From: Elusimicrobiota bacterium
GTDB lineage: Bacteria > Elusimicrobiota > Endomicrobiia > Endomicrobiales > Endomicrobiaceae
DNA: 64,000 nt
Assembly: GCA_017525905.1 (NCBI GenBank)
Contig: JAFXSD010000011.1
Span: 1 to 64,000, forward strand
Direction of reading: 5' to 3'
Shown: positions 33,516-42,730 of the stretch, in pieces
Numbering within the stretch: the stretch's first letter is position 1
Layout of the letters: each line of letters opens with the position of its first letter
Made by a program: the position numbers and the translations under genes
The notes under the pieces: generated by a model
Seen by the model: only the letters and a program-made list of their open reading frames with translations
Told to the model about the DNA's origin: nothing
Databases searched by the model: none

Positions 33516-33556
33516 GGAGCTAATTATACATATTTTTATAACGGTATATTAGCTCC
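33516..33556 (+). terminator. Hairpin after the zinc-ribbon gene
   Basis: GGAGCTAAT (33516-33524) pairs with ATTAGCTCC (33548-33556), and ATAC/GTAT can pair inside. Only TGTTTT follows, so termination is plausible but not strong. Confidence 0.55.
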
Positions 33557-33569
33557 TGTTTTATGAACA

Positions 33570-33751
33570 AAAATTTTGCAAAGCAAAATTTTGAGGTATA
33601 GAGGTATAGAGGAATAGAAGGATAGAAACAGAAAAAATTTTATTCTATATCCCAACTTATCCATATTTCTAATCATTAAAATTCCATAAAAATTTTAGTC
33701 CATACCTCCATACTTCCATACATCCATACCTCAAAAATATGAAATATTTTT
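33570..33751. repeat. Inverted octamer array with flanking hairpins before tex
   Basis: Hairpin AAAATTTTGC-AAA-GCAAAATTTT (33570-33592) is followed by four GAGGTATA-like octamers (33593-33627) and an AT-rich core. Then come inverted octamers TCCATACC/TCCATACT/TCCATACA (33698-33732) and the hairpin AAAAATAT-GAA-ATATTTTT (33733-33751), a few bases before the tex ribosome site. Confidence 0.85.
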
Positions 33752-33766
33752 TATAAGGAATAAATC

Positions 33767-35923
33767 ATGTCTACTCAACAAAATATCATAAGTTGGATAA
33801 GTGAAGAACTAAGTTTAAATTCAGGTTCGGTAACCGCCACCGTTAGCATGTTAGGTGAAGGAAATACCGTTCCTTTTATTTCAAGATACAGAAAAGAAAG
33901 AACAGGAAACTTAACGGAAACAGAAGTTAGAGGTGTTGCCGATAAACTTCAGTATTATATAGAACTTGAAACAAGAAAAGAAACAATATTAAAAAGTATA
34001 GATGAACAAAAAAAATTAACACCCGAACTTAAAAAACAAATAGAACTTTGCAGAGAAAAAACAAAGTTGGAAGATATATATTTACCTTACAAACCCAAAA
34101 GAACAACAAAAGCAACAATTGCAAAACAAAAAGGGTTGGAACCTCTTGCGCAAATGATACTTGCTCAAGATATTATGGTATCAAAAACCGTCAATAAAGA
34201 TGAAATAGTATCTAAATTTTTAAATAAAGAAAAAGGTGTATTAACCGTAAAAGAAGCACTAACCGGTGCAATAGATATTATAGCCGAACAAATATCCGAT
34301 AATGCCTTATACAGGGGCATTATGAGAAATTTTATTTTCACTAACGGTGTATTAAAATCTAAAGTTAAAAAAGGTCTTGAAGATCAAAAAACGAAGTTTG
34401 AAATGTATTACGATTATTCCGAACCTATAAAAAATATAGTTTCTCACAGAATACTTGCCATAAGAAGAGGAGCTAAAGAAGGAATATTAACCTGGAAAAT
34501 AGATGTTGACAGTGAACAGGCAATAGAAACGATAGCATCAAAAATAGTTAAAACGAACATGGCACTGTTTTATCCCGAACTTTGGACGGCAATGAAAACC
34601 GCTTTCGACAGGCATCTTTACCCGTCTTTACAGGTGGAAATTTTTATTGCAAAAATGGAAGAAGCAGACAAAGAAGCAATAAATGTGTTTGCTACAAATG
34701 CAAAGAATCTTCTTCTTGCATCACCTGCAGGTCCGAAGGTTATTATGGGTGTAGATCCGGGTTTCAGAACAGGTTGCAAAGTTGCAATAATAGACAGAAA
34801 CGGCAACTATAAAGAATATAAACCCATATTCCCGCATGAACCAATGTGCAGATTGCAGGAAGCGCAGGATATAGTTGTAGATTTTATAAAGAAATATAAT
34901 GTTGAACTTATTGCTATAGGTAACGGAACCGCATCTAAAGAAACGGTTAACTTTATAAAAGCGGTGTTGAAAAAGAATCAACTGAAAGCTAAAGCCGTAG
35001 TTGTAAGTGAAGCGGGCGCTTCGGTATATTCGGCATCACCTTTGGCCGTAAACGAATTTCCGGATTTGGATGTTACCGTTAGAGGTGCAATAAGTATAGC
35101 AAGAAGGTTGCAGGATCCGTTGGCCGAACTTGTAAAAATAGATCCGAAATCTATCGGAGTAGGCCAGTATCAACACGATGTTAACCAAACACAGTTGAAA
35201 AAGAATCTCGATGAAACCGTAGAATCTTGTGTAAACTATGTAGGTGTAAACCTTAACTCCGCATCAACGGAACTTTTAAGTTATGTTGCAGGTATCGGAA
35301 GACTTGCGGCAAAAAATATAGTTCAATACAGAGCAAAAAACGGTTCTTTTACAAACAAAAAACAATTATTAAATGTCAGTATGTTCGGTGAAAAAACATT
35401 TACTCAATGCGCGGGCTTTTTAAGAATTGCCGACGGTGATAATCCGTTGGATAATTCCGCAATCCATCCGGAAAGTTATCCGATAGTGGAAAAAATGGCT
35501 CAGGATTTGTCTATGACACCGGACCAACTTATAGGTAACACATCCGCAATTTCAAAAATAAATTTAAAAAATTATGTTACGGACACGGTCGGAATGTTAA
35601 CACTAAACGATATTGTTGCAGAACTTAAAAAACCGGGAGTAGATCCCAGAGAAACTTTTGTTTCAACAGAGTTCAGTGACGAAATAAATTCCATAGAAGA
35701 TTTAAAAGAAGATATGATTCTTGACGGAACTGTTACAAATGTTACCAATTTCGGTGCATTTGTAGATATCGGTGTTCATCAAGACGGTTTAGTTCATATA
35801 TCAAAACTCAGCGATAAGTTTGTATCCAATCCGCACGAAATTGTTTCCGTCGGGCAAACAATAAAAGTCAGAGTTTTGAAAGTAGATACCGACCTTTCAA
35901 GAATAAGTTTGGAAAAAATCTAA
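33767..35923 (+). CDS. tex: Tex-type RNA-binding transcription accessory protein
   Basis: 718 residues. Order: helical Tex N-terminus (FISRYRKERTGNLTETEVR), YqgF/RuvC-like domain (GVDPGFRTGCKVAIID), helix-hairpin-helix pair (LLSYVAGIGRLAAKNIVQYR), C-terminal S1 domain (LDGTVTNVTNFGAFVDIGVHQDG). Tex binds RNA and is linked to transcription and translation quality control. It is somewhat shorter than the usual 750-780 residues, ending soon after the S1 fold. It is isolated between two octamer-repeat elements, with a weak AAGGAA ribosome site. Confidence 0.95.
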   Translation: MSTQQNIISWISEELSLNSGSVTATVSMLGEGNTVPFISRYRKERTGNLTETEVRGVADKLQYYIELETRKETILKSIDEQKKLTPELKKQIELCREKTKLEDIYLPYKPKRTTKATIAKQKGLEPLAQMILAQDIMVSKTVNKDEIVSKFLNKEKGVLTVKEALTGAIDIIAEQISDNALYRGIMRNFIFTNGVLKSKVKKGLEDQKTKFEMYYDYSEPIKNIVSHRILAIRRGAKEGILTWKIDVDSEQAIETIASKIVKTNMALFYPELWTAMKTAFDRHLYPSLQVEIFIAKMEEADKEAINVFATNAKNLLLASPAGPKVIMGVDPGFRTGCKVAIIDRNGNYKEYKPIFPHEPMCRLQEAQDIVVDFIKKYNVELIAIGNGTASKETVNFIKAVLKKNQLKAKAVVVSEAGASVYSASPLAVNEFPDLDVTVRGAISIARRLQDPLAELVKIDPKSIGVGQYQHDVNQTQLKKNLDETVESCVNYVGVNLNSASTELLSYVAGIGRLAAKNIVQYRAKNGSFTNKKQLLNVSMFGEKTFTQCAGFLRIADGDNPLDNSAIHPESYPIVEKMAQDLSMTPDQLIGNTSAISKINLKNYVTDTVGMLTLNDIVAELKKPGVDPRETFVSTEFSDEINSIEDLKEDMILDGTVTNVTNFGAFVDIGVHQDGLVHISKLSDKFVSNPHEIVSVGQTIKVRVLKVDTDLSRISLEKI

Positions 35924-35990
35924 AAATTGCCTTTGGCAATTTTGAGGGATAGAAGTACAGAGGTATCCCTCTGTGCCTCTATACATCCTA
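35923..35990. repeat. Short octamer element after tex
   Basis: Hairpin AAAATTGCC-TTT-GGCAATTTT (35923-35943) starts on the last base of the tex stop codon. Octamers GAGGGATA, GAAGTACA and a palindromic AGAGG...CCTCT centre, then CCTCTATACATCC, form a compact copy that lacks the REP core. Confidence 0.8.
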
Positions 35991-36038
35991 AAAATTTTTT
36001 GGTATCATTTATATTAATCTGATTGATTGGGAAAATAA

Positions 36039-36815
36039 ATGGAAATAAAATTATTTATTGCAGGTTGCATATTTTTAGTTTTGGCTGTAATAATGCAGCT
36101 TTTAAAGAAAAAATTCATTAAAACAAAACAAGCAAACAAAGCTTTTGAAAATGTTTATTCTTGGGTGGATACATTATGGACAGCACTTATAATTGCTTCA
36201 ATAATAATGTATTTCATTATACAGGCATTCAAAATTCCTACCGGCAGCATGGAAAAAACATTGCTTGTAGGAGATCATTTGTTTGCCATGAAATTTATTT
36301 ACGGGTTTAGAGTTCCTTTTTCGGACGGCAAAAGAGTTTTGCCGATAAAACAGGTAAAAAAGGGAGATGTTGTTATATTCCAATGCCCGCCATCGGCATT
36401 AAGTCCGATTGAAGTTGCCGAAGGGGTAAAAAAAGATTATATAAAAAGATGTGTTGCTCTTGAAGGTGATAAAGTAGAAATAAAAGATAAAAAACTTTTT
36501 GTAAACGATGTAGAAATGAAAGAAGATTATGTCAATTATGCAGATACCGAACTTTACAAAAATTTCAATTTATACGAAACTCAGGAAGAATATCAGGAAG
36601 CTTGGGAAAAAGGAGAATTTGCAAGTTTGCCTGTCGCTTTTGTAAGAGACAATTTCGGGCCGGTAACAGTTCCGAAAGGCCACTATATGGTTTTGGGCGA
36701 CAACAGAGATTTTTCTTTTGATGCAAGATTTTGGGGACCTTTACCCGACAAATATTTGAAAGGTCAAGCTCTTGTAAACTATTGGCCATTGAAAAGAATT
36801 AAGTACATAAAATAG
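36039..36815 (+). CDS. lepB: Signal peptidase I
   Basis: 258 residues. Two N-terminal membrane segments (about 3-22 and 44-64) precede the nucleophile Ser70 in PTGSMEKTLLVGD and the general base Lys136 in DYIKRCVALEGD. The GDNRDFSFDARFWGPLP box closes the fold. It removes Sec signal peptides at the inner membrane, as needed for the many secreted proteins encoded from 38425 on. No clear Shine-Dalgarno beyond GGGAAA. Its TAG stop sits at the edge of the next octamer repeat. Confidence 0.95.
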   Translation: MEIKLFIAGCIFLVLAVIMQLLKKKFIKTKQANKAFENVYSWVDTLWTALIIASIIMYFIIQAFKIPTGSMEKTLLVGDHLFAMKFIYGFRVPFSDGKRVLPIKQVKKGDVVIFQCPPSALSPIEVAEGVKKDYIKRCVALEGDKVEIKDKKLFVNDVEMKEDYVNYADTELYKNFNLYETQEEYQEAWEKGEFASLPVAFVRDNFGPVTVPKGHYMVLGDNRDFSFDARFWGPLPDKYLKGQALVNYWPLKRIKYIK

Positions 36816-36931
36816 AGATATAGAAGAACAGAAGTACAGAACCGACAATTTGTCATTCCGCACTTGATGCGGAATCTTGCAGTTAAGCGTTTTCCATACA
36901 TTTATATCTCAAAATTGCCTTCGGCGATTTT
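36812..36931. repeat. Inverted octamer array with REP-like core, lepB-nfeD gap
   Basis: Octamers GAGATATA/GAAGAACA/GAAGTACA (36815-36839) are followed by the hairpin ATTCCGCA-cttga-TGCGGAAT (36855-36875), inverted octamers (36893-36910), then AAAATTGCC-TTC-GGCGATTTT (36911-36931) two bases before AGGAGG of the next gene. The core hairpin differs from the fabD-fabG copy by a compensated C-G to T-A pair. Confidence 0.85.
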
Positions 36932-36943
36932 TAAGGAGGAAAA

Positions 36944-37363
36944 ATGACTTGGTATATTTGGCTGATTTTATTTTTGGCTTTCTTAGGTTTTGAAATTATT
37001 AGTACCGGAATATTTTTCTTTTTATGTTTTGCTACCGGAGCACTGTTTGCAATGCTTTTTTCTTTACTCGGTGCCGCATTCCAAACCGAATTAATAATTT
37101 TCTGTGCAATATCTTTATGTTCGATTTTACTTATAAGACCTATCTTTAAAAAATACTTTTCAAAAAGAACCATAGAAACAAATGTAGATTCTTTAATAAA
37201 TTCTTCCGCAATTGTTACGGAAGAAATAAAACCTGCAAGTGCAGGCAAAATAAAAATAGAAGGTGAAGTTTGGCTTGCGGTATCCGATGAAACCATTGCG
37301 GTCGGTGAAACGGTTATAATACAATCCGTTGACGGAACAAAATTACATGTAAAGAAAAAATAA
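36944..37363 (+). CDS. NfeD-like membrane protein
   Basis: 139 residues. Membrane segments at about 3-23 and 27-66 (WLILFLAFLGFEIISTGIFF, then FATGALFAMLFSLLG and LIIFCAISLCSILLI) precede a C-terminal OB-fold (about 80-139) ending in IQSVDGTKLHVKKK. This is the short NfeD form, which usually pairs with an SPFH/stomatin protein, as here 23 bases downstream. The pair is thought to organise membrane microdomains and protein quality control. Strong AGGAGG ribosome site behind a hairpin. Confidence 0.88.
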   Translation: MTWYIWLILFLAFLGFEIISTGIFFFLCFATGALFAMLFSLLGAAFQTELIIFCAISLCSILLIRPIFKKYFSKRTIETNVDSLINSSAIVTEEIKPASAGKIKIEGEVWLAVSDETIAVGETVIIQSVDGTKLHVKKK

Positions 37364-37386
37364 AAATATAGAAAGGGGGAAAACAA

Positions 37387-38301
37387 ATGATAGCTTTATG
37401 GATAGTTGCAGTTATTGTTTTGTTCATTTTTGTAGCAAATACCATAAGAATTGTTCAACAGTACGAAAAAGGTTTAGTGGAAACATTGGGTAAATATTCA
37501 AGAACGGTAGGTGCCGGTGTAACAATAGTTATTCCTTTATTTCAAACATTAAAGAAAGTAGATATGAGAGAACAGGTTATGGATGTTGCACCTCAAAATG
37601 TTATTACAAAAGATAACGTTACCGTAACTGTGGATGCTATTATATATTTCCAAATTACGGATCCCGTAAAAGTTGTATATAATGTAGCAAATTTTGCCAT
37701 GGCAGCTCTTAAGCTTGCACAAACAAACTTAAGAAATGTTATCGGTGATATGGAACTTGATTCAACTCTTACATCAAGAGAAAAAATCAATAACCAATTA
37801 AGAGCCGTTATGGATGAAGCTACAGATAAATGGGGTGTAAAAATAACAAGAGTGGAAATACAAAAAATAGATCCCCCCAGAGATATTACCGAATCCATGT
37901 CCAAACAAATGAAAGCGGAAAGAGAAAAAAGAGCAAACATTTTGGAAGCCGAAGGTTTCAGGCAATCCGCAATATTAAAAGCGGAAGGTGAAAAACAAGC
38001 TGTTATTTTGGAATCCGAAGCTAAAAAACAAAAAGCAATTCTTGAAGCGGAAGGACAAGCCGAAGCTATCAGAAGAGTTGCCGATGCACAAAAATATGAG
38101 ATAGATACGGTATACAGTGCAATACATCAAGGTAACCCCACAAACGATTTGTTAGCTGTAAAATATATGGAAACATTGGGTAAAGTTGCCGATGGTAAAG
38201 CAAGCAAAATATTTTTGCCTTTGGAAACAAGCGGTGTTATGGGCTCAATAGCAGGTATAGCGGAACTTTTTAAAGATAAAAAGGAAGAAAATAAAAAATA
38301 A
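37387..38301 (+). CDS. SPFH/stomatin-family membrane protein (QmcA-like)
   Basis: 304 residues. One N-terminal membrane segment (ALWIVAVIVLFIFVANTI), an SPFH domain (RIVQQYEKGLVETLGKYSR to DPPRDITESMSKQM), then a charged coiled coil rich in Ala, Glu and Lys (ILEAEGFRQSAILKAEGEK). Such proteins oligomerise on the cytoplasmic membrane and modulate membrane proteases. The partner NfeD-like protein is encoded just upstream. The ribosome site is an AAAGGGGG run. Confidence 0.93.
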   Translation: MIALWIVAVIVLFIFVANTIRIVQQYEKGLVETLGKYSRTVGAGVTIVIPLFQTLKKVDMREQVMDVAPQNVITKDNVTVTVDAIIYFQITDPVKVVYNVANFAMAALKLAQTNLRNVIGDMELDSTLTSREKINNQLRAVMDEATDKWGVKITRVEIQKIDPPRDITESMSKQMKAEREKRANILEAEGFRQSAILKAEGEKQAVILESEAKKQKAILEAEGQAEAIRRVADAQKYEIDTVYSAIHQGNPTNDLLAVKYMETLGKVADGKASKIFLPLETSGVMGSIAGIAELFKDKKEENKK

Positions 38302-38339
38302 TAACTTGTGAAAAAGTTGTGAAAATGGTAAGTTTTTTA

Positions 38340-38368
38340 TTGACTTTTTTGAATTTATCTTATAGACT
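38340..38368 (+). promoter_or_regulatory. Promoter of surface-protein module 1
   Basis: TTGACT (38340-38345), a 17-base spacer and TAGACT (38363-38368) match sigma-70 at 5/6 and 4/6. It lies 57 bases before the first gene of the module. Confidence 0.5.
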
Positions 38369-38424
38369 ATGAAGGTATTGTAAGAAAACTTTAACAAAAA
38401 ACAAAAAAATAGGAGAGGAAAAAA

Positions 38425-39195
38425 ATGAAAAAAATGTTAAGTTTGGCAGTTGCATTAGTAGCAACTGTGATGTTGGGCAGTTCAGTTTTTGCAGTAACGT
38501 ATTCTACAGGTACTTACACAGGTATTGCAGATTTCACAAATGCAGGTAATGTAGCGTTTACTTTCACACTTAAGAATGTAAGTGGTGATGCAACAGTATC
38601 GGATAGCACAATTAAATGGACAAGTGCAGATGCTTTTGTTACAGGTTCAACTATAGCTTGGGTAAGAGCAGATCAATATGCAGTTGTAGCTGCAACAGTT
38701 ACAAAAGCAGGTTTCAATGTTTATATGTTCCAAGACAACAAAAACAATTCTTCAGACTATAAAGCTACAACAGGAAGAACAAATGCCGATAATACAAAAG
38801 CTTTCAGCGGATTGGTTAGAAAAGGTTCAGGCGGTGGAGATTACAGAGGTTATATTCCTGTAGCTTATTCTTTCGTTGGAACAAAAAATGCAAATATTAC
38901 TTATTCACAAGCAACATCAACAACATCTGCAACAAGAGCAGACAGATATTTTGGTGATGTTTCAGATACAAATGCAGCATCATCTTATCCTAAAGGAATT
39001 GGAGCTTATACAAAAATCGCAAGTATAGTTGGTCCTGTATTCGGTGTTGATAATAATACCGGTGATTGGACAGGTTCTCAAGTTACAAACCACACTGCAT
39101 ATATGTATTTCTTCGGCGGATTTGCTAACATTCAAGGCGGATCTAACGATATTTACAAAACAGAAAAATTATATGTAGTTCAAGTTACAGAATAA
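38425..39195 (+). CDS. Secreted protein A1 (unrecognised beta-rich family)
   Basis: 256 residues. A clear signal peptide (MKKMLSLAVALVATVMLGSSVFA) is cleaved before VTYST. The mature protein is Thr/Ser/Asn/Gly-rich, with few charged residues and no Cys. Its start has a YTGIADF motif also found in A2, D1 and D2. The segment VAFTFTLKNVSGDATVSDST onward aligns with the C-terminal half of B1 and B2. Strong AGGAGAGG ribosome site and a stable hairpin after the stop suggest abundant product, perhaps a surface layer or fibre subunit. Function unknown. Confidence 0.85.
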   Translation: MKKMLSLAVALVATVMLGSSVFAVTYSTGTYTGIADFTNAGNVAFTFTLKNVSGDATVSDSTIKWTSADAFVTGSTIAWVRADQYAVVAATVTKAGFNVYMFQDNKNNSSDYKATTGRTNADNTKAFSGLVRKGSGGGDYRGYIPVAYSFVGTKNANITYSQATSTTSATRADRYFGDVSDTNAASSYPKGIGAYTKIASIVGPVFGVDNNTGDWTGSQVTNHTAYMYFFGGFANIQGGSNDIYKTEKLYVVQVTE

Positions 39196-39214
39196 TTGTA
39201 AGTTATATTGTTGG

Positions 39215-39239
39215 GATATGCACCAAACCGGTGCATATC
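39215..39239 (+). terminator. Hairpin between A1 and B1
   Basis: A ten-base-pair perfect stem, GATATGCACC (39215-39224) and GGTGCATATC (39230-39239), with loop AAACC. No U tail follows, so it probably protects or partly terminates the A1 message rather than ending transcription. Confidence 0.55.
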
Positions 39240-39340
39240 TCGACACAAGATAAGAAGTCAGTTCTTTTTTGTTAAGTTGTTTAAAAGAGTTTTATACAAT
39301 TTTATTAAAAAGAATTTTTTTGTTTACAGAAAGGTTTTAA

Positions 39341-40621
39341 GTGTATATAAAAAAAGTTTTAGTATTATCATTATTTTTATGTTTAATGGTTTCTTCTGTT
39401 TATGCAAGTAATATAGGCAGAACTGTGTATGGTGTGTTTGCGGAATCCGCTACCGGAACTCATTTTGACGGTGCATCCAGTGATGCCGATAGTGTTGTTT
39501 TTGAGTTTTGGAATGATAAATGGACTCAATATGTAAATACAATGACAAGTACCGAAAAAACTGCAGGTGTGGTTGAAGGGTTGGTTTATTCAAGGCTTAC
39601 TTTTGTAAATCCTTATACTTGCGGTTGGGGAGCCAGTGTAATAAGATCGAGCAATAGTAGTGGTTATAAGAATATGAGTGAATATTATAACGGGAAAGTA
39701 AAATTTTTGGCAAGAGTGACTCCGGCAAATGCTAAAGCTTTAAACTGCAAAGTTGGATTAATATTAAATAGTGATACTGCTTTCTATGTTGGAACACTGA
39801 GTGATTTGGGCTTACAAGCGAATAATACATGGACGGAACTTTCTTTTAATTTAAAAAGTTCTGTCAATTCTAATATTACGACAACTAATTTGGCAAAAAC
39901 AAAAGCATTGATTGTCTTTATGCAGGATAATAATGTTACTACAGATTTATTTTTTGATGTAGACTATATTCGTTGGATTAAACCTAATTCAACGGGCTCT
40001 TTTAGTGTTACCGTAAAAAAAGTTTCCGATAATTCAACTTTAAGCACAGATAATATAACATGGGCATCAAGTAATTTTCAAACAGGTTGGAAAGTTGCGG
40101 AACAGTATTTGGAAATAGATTACGATAAAGATTCTTCAACCAGAGATTGGAATGTTAAATTGTATGTAAATAACGGTTCAAAAAGTAAAAATGGTTTATA
40201 TGCGACTAAGGCAGGTAAAGATTATGTTATGCCAATGTGTTGGAGAGCAAGTGAAAAAACTCTCCCGTATACGGATGGCAACGGTGCTCATACTTTACAA
40301 ATAGCTAAGGGTGAAGGAATTGATGATGAAGGGAAACCATACGATTATCTTTATGATAGCGGTAGTAATTCTACAACATATGCACCGTGGTTATTTATGC
40401 AGGATTTGACAGCTTTAGAAACGGATAAAGATAAAGATTATTCAACGGTAATGAGTTATCACACCGGTTATCACGGTTATTCCGGTAAATATGGTGGTCT
40501 TCATGACGAAAAAGGTTATTATGCAGGTAGTAAAGTTGCTTTGTATTTAGGCGCAGATTGTAATGCAGCAGGCGGTTTAAAATATCAGGGAAACATATTA
40601 GTTGTTTTGGAATATGAATAA
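39341..40621 (+). CDS. Secreted two-domain protein B1
   Basis: 426 residues from a GTG start behind AGAAAGG. Signal peptide MYIKKVLVLSLFLCLMVSSVYA. The N-terminal half (about 23-215) resembles a galactose-binding or carbohydrate-binding jelly roll (GYKNMSEYYNGKVKFLARV, then WTELSFNL and FFDVDYIRWIK). The C-terminal half (about 220-426) is homologous to A1 (FSVTVKKVSDNSTLSTDNITW, WKVAEQYLEIDY). Paralogue of B2, which has the same length. Possibly a glycan-binding surface protein; this is inferred from fold resemblance only. Confidence 0.82.
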   Translation: MYIKKVLVLSLFLCLMVSSVYASNIGRTVYGVFAESATGTHFDGASSDADSVVFEFWNDKWTQYVNTMTSTEKTAGVVEGLVYSRLTFVNPYTCGWGASVIRSSNSSGYKNMSEYYNGKVKFLARVTPANAKALNCKVGLILNSDTAFYVGTLSDLGLQANNTWTELSFNLKSSVNSNITTTNLAKTKALIVFMQDNNVTTDLFFDVDYIRWIKPNSTGSFSVTVKKVSDNSTLSTDNITWASSNFQTGWKVAEQYLEIDYDKDSSTRDWNVKLYVNNGSKSKNGLYATKAGKDYVMPMCWRASEKTLPYTDGNGAHTLQIAKGEGIDDEGKPYDYLYDSGSNSTTYAPWLFMQDLTALETDKDKDYSTVMSYHTGYHGYSGKYGGLHDEKGYYAGSKVALYLGADCNAAGGLKYQGNILVVLEYE

Positions 40622-41387
40622 AGTGATCTTTAAAAAATTTTTGATCTTTGTAAGTTTAATGTTTGTTTTTAATTTAGCTTACGCTAACTTAGAAATAGCA
40701 CCTGCGGTTGTTAATATCAATGCGGAACCGATGTCTGTATATGAAGGTAAGTTTATTGTTACTAATCTTGAAGATGTTCCTGTTACGGTAAATATTGAAA
40801 AGGAAGATTGGAAAAATTCTTCCGGGAATGATAGTTTTACTACAGTTGATAAATGGTTGGAGTTACCTAAAACGGTAGTTGATATTGCTCCTAAAGGAAC
40901 AGTTGAAGTTCCGTTTGTAGTTACAACCGATAGTAATATGAAAGGTTCAATTTCCGGAATGGTTGTATTCACTATTGAAGGCGGAATGTTTCAAATTTCG
41001 ATGAAACAACCTGTATATTTGGTTATAAAAGGGACCGAAAAGTTAGATTTTAAAATTGACGAGTTGGATTTGAAAACATCAACAAGAGACGGCGGAATTT
41101 ATTATAATTTAACTCTTAAAAATAACGGGAATATTCATATAAGACATAATGGTGTTATTGAAATTTATAATAAACAAACAGGCGATTTGGTAAAGTCAGT
41201 TAATATAGATGAGACTTTTCCTACTTATGCACAGGACAGCAGGAATTTTAAAGGTTTTGTAATAAGCGGGACAGATTTGAAAAAAGGCAAATATGTAGCT
41301 TTGTTTAAGATAAAAGCTTTTGATAAACAGGTAATAGGAAGAAAAAGATTTAAGGTTTCAAGATTAGGCGAAGTTGTTACGGAATAA
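40614..41387 (+). CDS. PapD-like periplasmic chaperone C
   Basis: 257 residues from the ATG that overlaps the B1 stop in ATGAATAA. Signal peptide ends LVFNLAYA. Domain 1 (about 22-125) is an Ig-like fold like fimbrial chaperones (LEIAPAVVNI, FIVTNLEDVPVTVNIEKEDW, WLELPKTVVDIAPKGTVEVP). Domain 2 (about 140-235) is a second Ig-like fold with LTLKNNGNIHIRHNGVIEIYNK. It probably holds secreted subunits or is part of the surface assembly. No copy is present in module 2, so one protein may serve both. Confidence 0.68.
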   Translation: MNKVIFKKFLIFVSLMFVFNLAYANLEIAPAVVNINAEPMSVYEGKFIVTNLEDVPVTVNIEKEDWKNSSGNDSFTTVDKWLELPKTVVDIAPKGTVEVPFVVTTDSNMKGSISGMVVFTIEGGMFQISMKQPVYLVIKGTEKLDFKIDELDLKTSTRDGGIYYNLTLKNNGNIHIRHNGVIEIYNKQTGDLVKSVNIDETFPTYAQDSRNFKGFVISGTDLKKGKYVALFKIKAFDKQVIGRKRFKVSRLGEVVTE

Positions 41388-41436
41388 ATTTGATGTAAAT
41401 TTGTAAAAAATAAAGTAGAATATTAGATAGAGAAAA

Positions 41437-42717
41437 ATGAAAAATAAAAAAATATTATTATCAATTTTAGTTTTAGCTTTAATGTTCGGATTTAATTTTT
41501 CCGCGCAGGCAGTGATACATAGCACAGAAACATATACCGCTGTTGCAGATTTTGTCGATTTTGTTCCGGAATTGGAACATAATGAACCTTATGTTGATAC
41601 GGTTATAAGTTGTAACATGGTGTTAAAACCTAAAACTAGAATTTATTTAAGCAGTCTTTGTGAATCTGCCGTTGCTAATGTAAATTATTATTTTAATGAT
41701 TCCGGAGATATTAGAAAAGGTCCGGATTATAATACAGCTGAAAACGGGGAATTTTATCCTGCAACCAAACAAATAAAAAATTCTTATTTGGGCGGTACAA
41801 TAAGTTATAAAGTTAGTTCGGAATTTACCACAAAAAAAGCTACCGGTGAAAAAATGTCATTGGAAACACCGGATGAATATAAAACGGCAGTGATCATTAG
41901 TTCGATAACAAAACCGGTTGATTTAGGTGTTGCCACAACAATAACTGTTCCTACCGGAGATCAATCTCAACCTGATTGGGTTGGTACTTCCGGTGTTTTC
42001 CCCGGATTTGAAGGTATTGTGGTTGATTATGAATTTAATTTCGGTTTTATAGATGATTCGTCAGTATCAGGTGCATTTAGTTTCTTAAAAGCAAAATCTA
42101 ATTTCCATATAATAAACTTAAAGGGTAATTTTTTCCCTGCGATTAATGGAGGAAAGTTACTTTTTGGTTCAGGAAAAGATACAACAAAGTTTAACGATGA
42201 TTTAAAGGAAAGAGTTAAATCCGCAAAAAAATTATCTATTCAATATAACGAAGATGTGAATGCTTGCGATTCAAACGGAGAAGTTGTTTTAGAAGATGGC
42301 TGGCAAAATCTTTCTCCGGATGATACTTCAAAATTCAATATTGAAGAAGATGGAAATATTTCATATCCGCCTTTCTTAAATGCATGGATAAGAATTTATG
42401 CTGTAACAAGTGAACCTTCAGATAATGATTACAGACCTGCAAAGAGAGTAAGAGTAAAATCGAGAATTTCAAATCCAGGATATGGCGGATTTAAATTCAA
42501 TAACTTAACAGATGGTGATGTTGTTAAGATATACAATGTAAGCGGTAAAAAAGTTGCAGAACTTAATGCTCCTGAAGGCGCTGAAGGTTTCGAGTGGAAA
42601 GGTAGGGAAGGAACAAATAATAACGGTGATTGGGCAAAGAGCGGAACATATATTTATCAAATTAAGTTAAAAGAAAAGAGTAAAGTAATAAGCGGTACGA
42701 TAGCATTTGTTTGGTAA
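41437..42717 (+). CDS. Secreted protein D1 with C-terminal FlgD-type Ig domain
   Basis: 426 residues. Signal peptide ends FNFSAQA. The mature start has YTAVADF. A beta-rich middle contains FPGFEGIVVDYEFNF. The last about 90 residues form a FlgD_ig-like module (RVRVKSRISNPGYGGFKFNNL, VVKIYNVSGKKVAEL, SGTYIYQIKL, ISGTIAFVW). Such modules often end proteins secreted to the cell surface in Gram-negatives with PorV-type barrels. Paralogue of D2, with the C-terminus best conserved. It is 13 bases before the PorV-like gene. Confidence 0.82.
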   Translation: MKNKKILLSILVLALMFGFNFSAQAVIHSTETYTAVADFVDFVPELEHNEPYVDTVISCNMVLKPKTRIYLSSLCESAVANVNYYFNDSGDIRKGPDYNTAENGEFYPATKQIKNSYLGGTISYKVSSEFTTKKATGEKMSLETPDEYKTAVIISSITKPVDLGVATTITVPTGDQSQPDWVGTSGVFPGFEGIVVDYEFNFGFIDDSSVSGAFSFLKAKSNFHIINLKGNFFPAINGGKLLFGSGKDTTKFNDDLKERVKSAKKLSIQYNEDVNACDSNGEVVLEDGWQNLSPDDTSKFNIEEDGNISYPPFLNAWIRIYAVTSEPSDNDYRPAKRVRVKSRISNPGYGGFKFNNLTDGDVVKIYNVSGKKVAELNAPEGAEGFEWKGREGTNNNGDWAKSGTYIYQIKLKEKSKVISGTIAFVW

Positions 42718-42730
42718 TTAAGAGGTTATT

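Noticed and set aside
33593-33732. A CRISPR array suggested by short tandem repeats
   Set aside because: Units are eight bases, contiguous and imperfect, with no spacers of constant length and no cas genes; the repeat inverts in the middle.
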